This document shows, in pieces, positions 24,522-32,517 of a DNA stretch of 37,412 nt. How positions within the stretch are numbered: position 1 is the first letter of the stretch; every line of letters begins with the position of its first letter. The notes below the pieces were generated by a model. The model was given only the letters and a program-made list of their open reading frames with translations. It had not been told where the DNA came from and did not search any database. A program made the position numbers and the translations under genes. Location: contig CADAHL010000025.1 in assembly GCA_902787755.1 (NCBI GenBank), forward strand, positions 1-37,412, in the 5' to 3' direction. Source of the stretch: Oscillospiraceae bacterium. Lineage in GTDB: Bacteria > Bacillota > Clostridia > Oscillospirales > Oscillospiraceae.

Positions 24522-27212
24522 TCATGCGAAGATCGCGGGGTCGATGGTGTACTCGCCGGTGAGCTGATCGGGAGCGCCCGAGTAGCCGTAGTGCAGGTGC
24601 AGAGTCTCCCCGTCCGCGGTATACTGAACGGCGTTTACGTCCGTCAGGGTCAGCACGCCCTTCTCGAAGGTCCAGGTACCCGCGTCCAGAATGCCGTAGG
24701 AATCGAAGGTGAACAGGTAGGTCCCGTCCTCAAAGAAGCTGATATTGGTGCCGAGGTCATCGCTGGGAATGCTGGTGCCGGAGGCCGGGAAGGGGAAGGC
24801 GCCTGTGGGGATGGTGTAGTCGCCGGTCAGCTGCTCCGACTGGGAATAGACGTAGTGCAGCTTGTAGGGCGTGCCCTCGGCCCGGATCACCTTGCCGTTT
24901 GCGTCCGTCAGGCTGAGGACCCCGTCGGCGATCTGCCAGAGCCCCAGATCCTCGATCTGGTAGGCCTCGAAGAAGAAGCGGTAGCTGCCGTCCGACAGGA
25001 AGCTGATGGTGGTGCCCCGGTCGTCGCTGACCACAGTCAGGCCTTTCAGCTCCTCCCCGGCCTGGAAGGCCAGCGCCTCGGCCGGGATCGTGTACTCGCC
25101 GGTGAGCTGATCGGGCGCGCCGGAATAGCCGTAATGCAGCTTGAGGGGATCGCCCTCGGCGGTGTACGCAACGCCGTTTACGTCCGTCAGCGTCAGCACG
25201 CCGTCGGCATAGGTGTAGGTGCCCGCGTCGGAAATACCGTAGGCGGCAAAGTCAAACTGATAGGTGCCGGTGGGATAGAAGGTCATGGTGGTGCCGCCGT
25301 CGTCGCTGACGATCTCCACCCCCTCCACGGCGGGAGCCACGGGGAAGTCAAAGGTGCTGGCCGGGATCGTATAATCGCCGGTGAGCTGGTCGCTCTGGGA
25401 GTAGACGTAGTGCAGCTTCATGGGGTCGCCCTCGGCGGTGGTCTGCGCCCCGTTGGCGTCGGTGAGAGTCAGCACGCCGTCCTCATAGGTGTAGGTGCCC
25501 AGATCCTCGATGCCGTAGGCCTCGAAGAAGAAGCGGTAGCTGCCGTCGGGAGAGAAGGTCATGGTCGTGCCGCCGTCGTCACTGGTGATCGTCACGCCCT
25601 CCGGCGCGGCAGCCGGCTCCTCGGTCTCCTCCGGCTCCTCTTCCGCTTCGGCCACCTGATAGGCCGCGATGCTCATATCCGCGCCCAGCGTCCAGGTCGC
25701 CTCGGGCACGGCATCGAGAACCGCGGGGTGCTCGGCGGAATCGTAGGTGCCGTCCGCGTCCAGGTCCCCGATCTTGTATTCGGCCGGGCCGCGCATCTGG
25801 CTGGAATAGGTGTCAAGAGCGAGCTCAAACACCGCGTGCGTCGCCGGAGAGGTGGTCACGGTGCCGTCCTCGTTGAAGACGTAGGTACCCTCGGCGTTCA
25901 TGGTGGAGATCATGCCCAGGCCGGTCTCATCCCCGATCTCCGCGCGCTTGCCCGCCTCGATGCAGTAGGCGTCGGAGAACAGGGCATAGGTGCCGTCTTC
26001 GTTCAGCGTCAGACTCAGGGTCAGATTCAGGCGGGTGTCATAGTTCATCAGGCCGAGCAGGTTGGCGCACTGGAACTGGACGTCCTGCACCAGATCCACA
26101 TTGCCCTCCGCGCCGGAGAAGGTGGTCGTGTAGGTGCCGACGCCGGCCACGGGCTTGCCGTAGGCTTCGATGGTGCCGTCGCCCAGCGTCCAGGTCGTCT
26201 CGGGCACGGCGTCGAGAACCGCGGGGTGCTCGGCGGAGTCATAGGTGCCGTCCGCGTCCAGATCCCCGATCTTGTATTCGGCCGGGCCGCGCATCTGGCT
26301 GGAGTAAGTGTCCAGCGCCAGCTCGAACACCGCGTGGGTCGCCGGGGAGGTGGTCACGGTGCCGTTTTCATTGACCGTATAGGTGCCCTCGGCGTTCATG
26401 GTGGAGATCATGCCAAGGCCGGTCTCGTCCCCGATCACCGCGCGCTTGCCCGCCTCGATGCAGTAGGCGTCGGAGTTCAGGGCGTAGGTACCGTCTGCGT
26501 TCAGCGTCAGACTCAGCGTCAGATTCAGGCGGGTGTCGTAGTTCATCAGACCGAGCAGGTTGGCGCACTGGAACTGGTAATCCTGTACCAGATCCACGTT
26601 GCCCTCCGCGCCGGAGAAGGTGGTCGTGTAGGTGCCGGTGAGGGATGTACCGCCGCCCGCGCCTCCGGGGGCGGAGGCCTTGGGCGCAAAGACGCCGCCC
26701 AGGGCCAGGGACGGGATCAGGATAGCCAGCAGCAGGATCGCGCCGGCAGCGGAAAGGCCGATCTTGCCGCTCTTGCTGACGGGTTCATCCGCGCCGAAGG
26801 AGCCGATGATGTTGAACACCATGGCGGCAAGCCAGGCGATGGAGGCGCCCAGGGACATGTAGATCGCCTCTTCGCCGCCGTGGCCGGAGTCGTAGTCGGT
26901 CAGGATGCAGATGCCGATGCCCTCCACGCGGTCGCCGATCAGGGTCATGGCCGCGTAGGCCAGCAGCGCCGTCACGCAGAAGCCAAGGAGCTTCGGCCAC
27001 CACTGCTTATCCAGCTTCTGTCTCAGAATCAGCGCGGCGCAGGCGATCACGGCGGCCGCGATGGCAGAAGCGAGAACCGCTTTGGAATTGAGCTGTCCGA
27101 AGGTGTAGTAGCCCGTCGAAAAGTTGAGGGCAAAGAGCAGGATGCCGAGGATCGTCAGGGCGATCACAACGAGGGAGCAAAGCGCCTCTCTGGTCAGCTT
27201 GGTGTTTTTCAT
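24522..27212 (-). CDS. Five-helix membrane protein with two kinds of extracellular beta-type repeats
   Basis: The 896-residue protein is of unrecognised family. Residues 1-171 contain about five membrane helices (11-29, 46-62, 74-92, 117-137, 152-171). A Gly/Ala/Pro linker (PKASAPGGAGGGTS) leads to two near-identical 166-residue repeats (193-358 and 359-519). An acidic linker (AEAEEEPEETEEPAAAPEG) follows, then four repeats of about 90 residues (538-896). The repeats are rich in Thr, Tyr, Asp and Gly and look like beta-sandwich or lipocalin-like modules, perhaps carbohydrate-binding or cell-surface display; this is inference. GGAGG 8 nt before ATG 27212 sets the start; a GTG at 27218 is too close to it. 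The start is 2 nt after the stop of the membrane GH3, so the two are probably partners. Confidence 0.8.
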   Translation of the reverse strand: MKNTKLTREALCSLVVIALTILGILLFALNFSTGYYTFGQLNSKAVLASAIAAAVIACAALILRQKLDKQWWPKLLGFCVTALLAYAAMTLIGDRVEGIGICILTDYDSGHGGEEAIYMSLGASIAWLAAMVFNIIGSFGADEPVSKSGKIGLSAAGAILLLAILIPSLALGGVFAPKASAPGGAGGGTSLTGTYTTTFSGAEGNVDLVQDYQFQCANLLGLMNYDTRLNLTLSLTLNADGTYALNSDAYCIEAGKRAVIGDETGLGMISTMNAEGTYTVNENGTVTTSPATHAVFELALDTYSSQMRGPAEYKIGDLDADGTYDSAEHPAVLDAVPETTWTLGDGTIEAYGKPVAGVGTYTTTFSGAEGNVDLVQDVQFQCANLLGLMNYDTRLNLTLSLTLNEDGTYALFSDAYCIEAGKRAEIGDETGLGMISTMNAEGTYVFNEDGTVTTSPATHAVFELALDTYSSQMRGPAEYKIGDLDADGTYDSAEHPAVLDAVPEATWTLGADMSIAAYQVAEAEEEPEETEEPAAAPEGVTITSDDGGTTMTFSPDGSYRFFFEAYGIEDLGTYTYEDGVLTLTDANGAQTTAEGDPMKLHYVYSQSDQLTGDYTIPASTFDFPVAPAVEGVEIVSDDGGTTMTFYPTGTYQFDFAAYGISDAGTYTYADGVLTLTDVNGVAYTAEGDPLKLHYGYSGAPDQLTGEYTIPAEALAFQAGEELKGLTVVSDDRGTTISFLSDGSYRFFFEAYQIEDLGLWQIADGVLSLTDANGKVIRAEGTPYKLHYVYSQSEQLTGDYTIPTGAFPFPASGTSIPSDDLGTNISFFEDGTYLFTFDSYGILDAGTWTFEKGVLTLTDVNAVQYTADGETLHLHYGYSGAPDQLTGEYTIDPAIFA
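24525..25601 (-). repeat. Four tandem repeats B1-B4 (about 270 bp) in the same protein
   Basis: B1 25601-25323, B2 25322-25044, B3 25043-24783 and B4 24782-24525. Shared features are a SDD-GT-hydrophobic opening, GVLTLTD-N, and an LTG(D/E)YTI ending. B1 and B3 share SYRFFFEAY-IEDLG and HYVYSQS-QLTGDYTIP; B2 and B4 share AYGI/SYGI-DAGTxT and HYGYSGAPDQLTGEYTI. The unit is therefore a duplicated B1-B2 pair. Confidence 0.9.
25656..26636 (-). repeat. Tandem direct repeat A1-A2 (about 495 bp each) in the membrane protein
   Basis: A1 (26636-26139) and A2 (26138-25656) are nearly identical in DNA and protein. Both contain TFSGAEGNVDLVQD, QCANLLGLMNYDTRLNLTLS, SPATHAVFELALDTYSSQMR and DLDADGTYDSAEHPAVLDAV. 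Differences are a few substitutions such as Asn/Asp and Val/Glu. The similarity implies recent duplication or gene conversion and is a recombination or mis-assembly hotspot. Confidence 0.93.
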
Positions 27213-27214
27213 GG

Positions 27215-30200
27215 TCACGCCCTCCTTTCCTTGCGTTCAGCCAGGACATACAAGACCGTCAATGCCATAAAGCCTACATAGCCCGCGCCCATGAAGATCT
27301 TCATCACCGTGAGCCACACGGGTTCCGCGCTCTTTGCGGCGGTATCGGCCTTGATGCCGTTCATGACCGCGCTGTTGACATGGACGAAGAGCTTTCTGTG
27401 GTAGCTCTCGCGGATACTGGCCTGCAGGACGATGTCCTTGGAGACCTCAGACTCGCTGAGGTTCCAGACCTTTGCGTTGTTCGAGGCGCCGAGCATCTGA
27501 TCGTTGCCGGCCACGGCGCACTCCCGGGGGAGGAAGTAGGCGGAGGACTTGACGGAGTCGGTCATCATAAAGCCGTTCCAGCCCCATTCGCCCCGCAGGA
27601 TATTGACCATCAGGGCTTTGGAAGCACCGACGTGGGTGCAGCCGATGCGGTTGAAGGCGGACATGAGGCCCTTGATGCCGCCGTCGCGGATGCCGATCTG
27701 GAAGCCGCGCAGCTCGTTTTCGCGGGCGGCCTGCTCGTTGAGGAAGACCGCCAGACCGTCACGGTTGGTCTCCTGGTCGTTGAAGGCAAAGTGCTTGACG
27801 TTGGTGACCATGCCGTATTTGTTCAGCGCCTGATGCACATAGGCGCCGGTATTGCCGGTGAGGACCGGGTCCTCGGAATAATAGCAGATGTTTCTGCCGT
27901 TATAGGGGGTGCGGTGAATGTTCATGCCGGGGCCGAACCAGACCTCATAGCCGCTCCAGAGACCGTCGTTGCCCACCAGGCGTCCGTTTTCATACTGGAG
28001 CAGCGGGCTGAAGGTGGCGGCCAGAACGGGGCCGGCCTGGTAGATATCGGTGTAATGCCGGTAGGCCGGATCATCCTGGGAGACCGCGTACAGGCCCTTG
28101 CTGCGCTGGCCGATAAAGCCGATGATACCCAACGGAGAGTCGGCGCGGTTTTCCACCGGCATGGTGATCTCCTCGATCTCCTCCAGGTAGGAAATGTACT
28201 GATTGATGAGATCCTGCAGGCTCATCTGATCGAGCACCTGCTCGTAGAGCGGATCGTCATAATCCAGCCCGATGAGGTTGGCCGCGGTGAGTCCGTTCTT
28301 CGCGCCGTAGGTGAAGGATTCGGGGCCGGTATAAGCCGCCGCTTCTCCTTCGGCGCTGTAGATCTCGTTGCGGAGCATGAAGATCATCTCATCCGTAGCG
28401 GTGAGGCTGTCCACACTCTTCGGGAAGCTGTTGAGCCAGTCACTGCGGGTCAGATACCTGGCCTGGATGCCGAAGCTGTTCAGATCGGCCTGGCCAAGCT
28501 GGTTCTGAATCACCGTGTCGTTTTCGCCGTGGGTTTTGAAGCTGTCCGCAGCAACGGTCTCCTTGACGGCTGTGCCGCTGGTCTCGGTGGGCAGGCCCAT
28601 CGCGGTCAGGGCCGCGTTCAGCGCGTCATGGGCGCCGTTGCCGGTGGCGAAATAGTAGTCGCCGGTCTCCAGGATCCACGCGCCGGTCACGCCGTCATGC
28701 TCATAGCTCTTGTCGTAGGAGTAGAGATCCGTGGCGTTGAAACGGATGGTGACTTCCTCGGATTCCTTCGGCTGGAGCAGCACCACGTCCGCATAGCTCT
28801 GCTCCTGAGCCTCGCCGGTCTTGGCGTAGCCGATGAGCTGAATGGCGCTCTTTTCAATGCCGTTGGTGCGGTCGCGGTCGGTATAGGGAACAGACACATA
28901 GAGCTGCACCGCGTGCTTGGCGGGGACCGAGCCGGTGTTGGTGACCTTGACGGTCACGGTGGATTCGGTCTCGCCGCTCCAGGCGATGTTCGTGGAGGTG
29001 ATCTCCTCCGAGAAGGTGGAGCCTTCAACGCCGTAGCCGAAGCCGTAGCTGACTTCCCTGTCATACTCCCAGGTCGCGCCGTCCACACTCTGGCCCTTGG
29101 CGGCCTTGGCGGCGTTGCCCTGGTTGGCCAGGGTGTCGAAGTAACGGGTCTCATAATACTTATAGCCCTGGTAGATCCCCTCCAGCTGCACCAGATACCA
29201 GCTGGAGCGCAGACCGTTGTTGTTGGTCGTCTCGATGTCGTCGGCGTTGTCAAAGACATAGATGCCGTAGTTCTGGGCGGCGGGAGAGAGTGCGGAGTTG
29301 ACCGCCCAGGTGTCGGGCAGGTGGCCGGAGGGCAGCACAGAGCCCTTCAGCAGCTGCGCAATGCCATAGGTGCCGTAGCAGCCGGGATTGCCGATCCAGA
29401 GGATGGCGTCCACCGCCTCGTCCTGCTTGAGCTCCTCGATCTCCATGGAGGTGCCGGAGTTGAGCAGCACGACGATCTTTCCGAAGCCCTGCTCCTTGAC
29501 CCAGTTGACCAGGTCGCGCTCGTCGTTGGACAGGGACAGGATGTTGCCGGTGGGGGAATCCGTGAACTCCGCCGGCTCACTCAGGCCGTTTGCTCCGGGA
29601 TAGAAGCAGGCCGATTCGCCCGCGTCGCGGCCGAAGACGATGATGGCCGCGTCCTTGTAATTTCCAAGCAGGGAGGCGTCCAGCTCGCTGACCGGCACCT
29701 CGCCGATCTTGGCGCCCTGGTTTTCATAGGAGCTGATCACGTTGCCGCCGGAGGCCTGGGTGGGCGCGTAGGTCGCTTCCCGGTCCTGATAGAACTGTAC
29801 CATTGCGGGGTTCACTTCGAAGCCCTCTTTGGTCAGGGCCTCGGACAGGGTGACGGCCTGAGACGCTTCGATCAGCTCGCCCATGGAGCCGCCGAACTGC
29901 ATCTTGCTGCCGCTGCGCATACCGAACAGCGTGACCTTGCTGCCGTCGATGGCGGGCTGGCCCTTCAGAGCCACGCTGCCCTCGGCGGAGACACGGGTCG
30001 CGTAGGCGATCTCCGCGGTGACCAGGTCACTGGGGTTGGTGAAATCCGACTGATAGCGATAGTCGGCGGGATCGAGGCTGCGCTCGATACCGGTTTTGGA
30101 TGTGCCCAGAAGCTCGTCCACCTTGCCTGCCCACGCGGTGGCCACCGAAGCGGCCACAGAGAACAGGACGGCAACGGCAAGGAAGATGCTTCCCAAGCCA

Positions 30201-30223
30201 CGGTACAACCGTGTTTTCTTCAT
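27215..30223 (-). CDS. Membrane-anchored GH3 glycosidase with permuted domain order
   Basis: The 1002-residue GH3 enzyme has its domains in the order sandwich domain (about 80-370), fibronectin-III-like (about 410-545), then catalytic barrel (about 640-930), as in Butyrivibrio and Ruminococcus beta-glucosidases rather than classical GH3. Landmarks are VFGRDAGES, SGHLPDTW, YGFGYG, the late GPGMNIHRTPYNGRN, NVKHFAFNDQE, and FMMTDS with the presumed nucleophile Asp889. TDS replaces the usual TDW. A signal anchor at 8-32 (LGSIFLAVAVLFSVAASVATAWA) and a C-terminal helix at about 970-995 fix both ends in the membrane, placing the catalytic part outside. Substrate is unknown, probably beta-glucosides released near the cell surface. 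GGAG precedes the ATG. It is translationally linked to the downstream repeat protein. Confidence 0.88.
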   Translation of the reverse strand: MKKTRLYRGLGSIFLAVAVLFSVAASVATAWAGKVDELLGTSKTGIERSLDPADYRYQSDFTNPSDLVTAEIAYATRVSAEGSVALKGQPAIDGSKVTLFGMRSGSKMQFGGSMGELIEASQAVTLSEALTKEGFEVNPAMVQFYQDREATYAPTQASGGNVISSYENQGAKIGEVPVSELDASLLGNYKDAAIIVFGRDAGESACFYPGANGLSEPAEFTDSPTGNILSLSNDERDLVNWVKEQGFGKIVVLLNSGTSMEIEELKQDEAVDAILWIGNPGCYGTYGIAQLLKGSVLPSGHLPDTWAVNSALSPAAQNYGIYVFDNADDIETTNNNGLRSSWYLVQLEGIYQGYKYYETRYFDTLANQGNAAKAAKGQSVDGATWEYDREVSYGFGYGVEGSTFSEEITSTNIAWSGETESTVTVKVTNTGSVPAKHAVQLYVSVPYTDRDRTNGIEKSAIQLIGYAKTGEAQEQSYADVVLLQPKESEEVTIRFNATDLYSYDKSYEHDGVTGAWILETGDYYFATGNGAHDALNAALTAMGLPTETSGTAVKETVAADSFKTHGENDTVIQNQLGQADLNSFGIQARYLTRSDWLNSFPKSVDSLTATDEMIFMLRNEIYSAEGEAAAYTGPESFTYGAKNGLTAANLIGLDYDDPLYEQVLDQMSLQDLINQYISYLEEIEEITMPVENRADSPLGIIGFIGQRSKGLYAVSQDDPAYRHYTDIYQAGPVLAATFSPLLQYENGRLVGNDGLWSGYEVWFGPGMNIHRTPYNGRNICYYSEDPVLTGNTGAYVHQALNKYGMVTNVKHFAFNDQETNRDGLAVFLNEQAARENELRGFQIGIRDGGIKGLMSAFNRIGCTHVGASKALMVNILRGEWGWNGFMMTDSVKSSAYFLPRECAVAGNDQMLGASNNAKVWNLSESEVSKDIVLQASIRESYHRKLFVHVNSAVMNGIKADTAAKSAEPVWLTVMKIFMGAGYVGFMALTVLYVLAERKERRA

Positions 30224-30293
30224 TTTACCACTCCTTTTTTGCCTTGATTGGACGCTTTGATATGGGTTTGCCAGCTACGATCGTGTTTGTCTC

Positions 30294-30857
30294 TCACTCT
30301 CGTCCCCCTTCTGTCTGTTTTCTCGAGGAATTATAAACGCCGCTGCTCAATAGCAGCAATTTTCTCGCCATTTGCTCCGGCGGTATCCGATCACTTGAGG
30401 ACAGCCAGGAGCCGATCAGCCAGGTGCAGCCCGCAAAAATGAACTGAAACTCTTCCGGGATCTCCTGCTCGCCTTTCTCTTCAGAGGCCTCTTGATGCAC
30501 CACCCTCTCATAGGCCAATCGACAGGCGCGAACGGGAAAGGCCGGGTCGCCATTTCGGCTAAGGATCGCTGCAAAGACTTTGCGATCTGTCAGCATCACT
30601 TTAAGACGATCCGTCAGACTTTCCTCATTGCTGGGGGAAAAACCATCCATGATCTTCTCATAGAAGCGTTTCTCCAGCTCGTGGAGCACATCCATGGGTT
30701 CGGTATAGTGCAGATAAAAGGTGCCTCTGTTGAGCCCGGCCCGGTCACACAGCTCCTTGACCGTAACAGCGCCGATCGCTTTTTCTCCCAGCAGCTCTAC
30801 AACAGCCTGCTGAAAGCGGCTCTTGGTATATTGAACGCGGGTATCGGGATTTTCCAT
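30294..30857 (-). CDS. TetR/AcrR-family regulator of the glycan locus
   Basis: The 187-residue regulator has the helix-turn-helix VTVKELCDRAGLNRGTFYLH (31-50), typical of TetR proteins of Clostridia, and a C-terminal effector/dimerisation part (RNGDPAFPVRACRLAYERVV, FAGCTWLIGSWLSSSDRIPP). The ATG at 30857 has a GGGTGGGG purine-rich site; a GTG 9 nt upstream would overlap it. It is divergent from GH30 and 70 nt upstream of the membrane GH3, so it probably heads the minus-strand operon and controls both directions. Two palindromes in the shared 180-bp control region are candidate operators. The effector is unknown but is likely a sugar or glycoside. Confidence 0.87.
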   Translation of the reverse strand: MENPDTRVQYTKSRFQQAVVELLGEKAIGAVTVKELCDRAGLNRGTFYLHYTEPMDVLHELEKRFYEKIMDGFSPSNEESLTDRLKVMLTDRKVFAAILSRNGDPAFPVRACRLAYERVVHQEASEEKGEQEIPEEFQFIFAGCTWLIGSWLSSSDRIPPEQMARKLLLLSSGVYNSSRKQTEGGRE

Positions 30858-30874
30858 TTGCCCCACCCTTTCTG

Positions 30875-30885
30875 AACACTGTGTT
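30875..30885. promoter_or_regulatory. Candidate TetR operator (palindrome near tetR)
   Basis: AACACTGTGTT is a perfect 5+1+5 inverted repeat 18 nt before the tetR start codon. It would suit autorepression. Confidence 0.4.
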
Positions 30886-30964
30886 GATGTATTTACACAA
30901 AAGAATTCTCTTGTTATCTTGTTGATTCTATATTATCATAGCATTCGGAAACCCGCAATAGTTT

Positions 30965-30980
30965 GAACAAAAATTTGTTC
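30965..30980. promoter_or_regulatory. Candidate TetR operator (palindrome near GH30)
   Basis: GAACAAAAATTTGTTC is a 16-bp inverted repeat with 7 of 8 symmetric pairs, about 57 nt before the GH30 start. It shares the GAACA half-site with the flank of the other palindrome (GAACACTGTGTT). The AT-rich stretch between them (30886-30945) contains weak -10-like hexamers on both strands (minus-strand TGA-TAATAT, 17 bp from TTGCGG). Confidence 0.45.
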
Positions 30981-31036
30981 TTTCTCTCCCCCGATAATTG
31001 GGCAGACTAAATAGACTGGAAAAGGAGAAATCCGTC

Positions 31037-32383
31037 ATGCGTTTTACCTACAGGATCAAGCTGGATACCGGCACCTACGACAGCGACTTTACCCAGACCG
31101 TAGAGATGAATGAGGCTTTTTTTGACACGAAGGAATGCCAGGTGGTCAATCTCTACCCGGAATACACCTTTGAGCAGTTCGAGGGCTTCGGCGGCGCAGT
31201 CACAGAGGCGGCGGCCTATAACTACTCGCTGATGAGTCCGGAGCAGAAGCGGCAGCTCATCCACACCTATTTCTCCCCGGAGGAGATGAACTACCGCCTG
31301 GTGCGCGTGCATATGGACAGCTGCGACGCCAGTCTCGGCCTGTACGAGGCCGTATCCGATCCGGAGGATACGGAGCTGAAGAGCTTTTCCTTCTCCCGGA
31401 CGGAGAAATATATTCTTCCGATGCTGCGGGATATTCAGGCGGAACGCAAGGGCGATCTGCAGCTTATGCTCTCTCCCTGGTCTCCCCCGGCCTTTATGAA
31501 AACCAACGGACAGCGCTGCCACGGCGGCAAGCTGAAGCCCGAATACCGGGCGATGTGGGCCGCGATCCTCTGCCGCTATATCAAGGAATTCCAGGCCCGG
31601 GGCTTTCAGGTACAGCGTATCTCCATACAGAACGAGCCGAACGCTACTCAGATCTGGGATTCCTGCCGCTACACGGCGGAGGAGGAGAAGGTCTTCCTGC
31701 GGGACTTCCTCTGGCCCGAAATGCAGCGGCAGGGCCTGGGCGAGGTCGAGGTCTTTATCTGGGATCACAACAAGGAGCGGCTGTTTGAGCGCGTCCGCGA
31801 CACGGTGGACGACAGCACCAAGGGCATGGTGGCCGGCGCCGCCTTTCACTGGTATTCCGGCGACCACTTTGAAAATATGGACCTGGTCAAGCGCCTGTAC
31901 CCGCACATGAAGCTCATCCTGTCGGAGAGCTGTCTGGAGTACCGGATCATCGAGGGTAACGCCATTGAGGAGGCCGGTCTGCGCCTCTGTCATGAATATG
32001 TGCAGGATCTCAGCCACGGCACCCAGGCCTTCTACGATTGGAATCTGCTGCTGGACGAGCGGGGCGGCCCCAATCACGTGAACAATCTCTGCCACGCGGC
32101 CTTCCTGTATCACACCAAAACCGGCGAGCTGATGCCGCAGAAGATCCTGGACTACCTCTCCGCCCTCTCCCGCGCTGTCAGGCCGGGCTCCCGGCGGATC
32201 CTGTTCTCCAGCTTCTCCGATCGCTTTGAGGTCGCCGCCTTCCGCACGGGCGACAGAGAAGTGACCGCGCTGGTGCTGAACCGGAGCGACAAGCTCTCCC
32301 CGATCAATCTCCGGATGCACGGCAAGGGCGGCGCGGCTATCCTGCCGCCGAAAACTCTGGGCGTGTTTGTCGTGGAAGAGTAA
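31037..32383 (+). CDS. GH30 family glycosidase
   Basis: The 448-residue GH30 retaining enzyme is a (beta/alpha)8 barrel with a side beta domain. EQFEGFGGAVTEAAAYNY (46-63) is the family opening; LMLSPWSPPAFMKTNG (143-158), IQNEPNA with acid/base Glu200, HWYSGDHF, and LILSESCLE with nucleophile Glu297 complete the active site. GH30 members act on beta-glucosides, beta-1,6-glucans, beta-xylosides or glucosylceramide. The absence of a signal peptide here means cytoplasmic action on imported oligosaccharides. AAAGGAGA at 31020-31027 sets the ATG at 31037. It is transcribed divergently from tetR through the shared operator region and ends in a strong hairpin. Confidence 0.92.
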   Translation: MRFTYRIKLDTGTYDSDFTQTVEMNEAFFDTKECQVVNLYPEYTFEQFEGFGGAVTEAAAYNYSLMSPEQKRQLIHTYFSPEEMNYRLVRVHMDSCDASLGLYEAVSDPEDTELKSFSFSRTEKYILPMLRDIQAERKGDLQLMLSPWSPPAFMKTNGQRCHGGKLKPEYRAMWAAILCRYIKEFQARGFQVQRISIQNEPNATQIWDSCRYTAEEEKVFLRDFLWPEMQRQGLGEVEVFIWDHNKERLFERVRDTVDDSTKGMVAGAAFHWYSGDHFENMDLVKRLYPHMKLILSESCLEYRIIEGNAIEEAGLRLCHEYVQDLSHGTQAFYDWNLLLDERGGPNHVNNLCHAAFLYHTKTGELMPQKILDYLSALSRAVRPGSRRILFSSFSDRFEVAAFRTGDREVTALVLNRSDKLSPINLRMHGKGGAAILPPKTLGVFVVEE

Positions 32384-32430
32384 GCAGATCGACGCTGAAC
32401 GGTTCCCCGTTAACTGACCTTATATATTCA

Positions 32431-32464
32431 AGCCGGGCCGGAGCAAAATTGCTCCGGCCCGGCT
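32431..32464. terminator. Long GC-rich hairpin between convergent GH30 and GH2
   Basis: A perfect 16-bp stem, AGCCGGGCCGGAGCAA (32431-32446) with TTGCTCCGGCCCGGCT (32449-32464), has a 2-nt loop. The tail GTTTCTGTTTT is T-rich on the + side; the minus side has no clear T run. Confidence 0.8.
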
Positions 32465-32517
32465 GTTTCTGTTTTGGGTTCCGTTGTTTCGAGTGTTGCG
32501 CTGAACGAAGGTACCGG

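Noticed and set aside
27213-27218. GTG 27218 as start of the repeat membrane protein
   Set aside because: It is only 2 nt from GGAGG, whereas ATG 27212 has the proper 8-nt spacing.
23718-27281. 1187-codon + strand open frame across GH5 and the repeat protein
   Set aside because: Its apparent internal repeats simply mirror the A and B repeats of the minus-strand gene. It lacks a ribosome binding site and crosses the GH5 terminator region.
27380-30247. 955-codon + strand frame opposite the membrane GH3
   Set aside because: It is an antisense shadow with the same Val/Gly/Ala/His-rich composition; the minus strand has full GH3 landmarks and membrane anchors.
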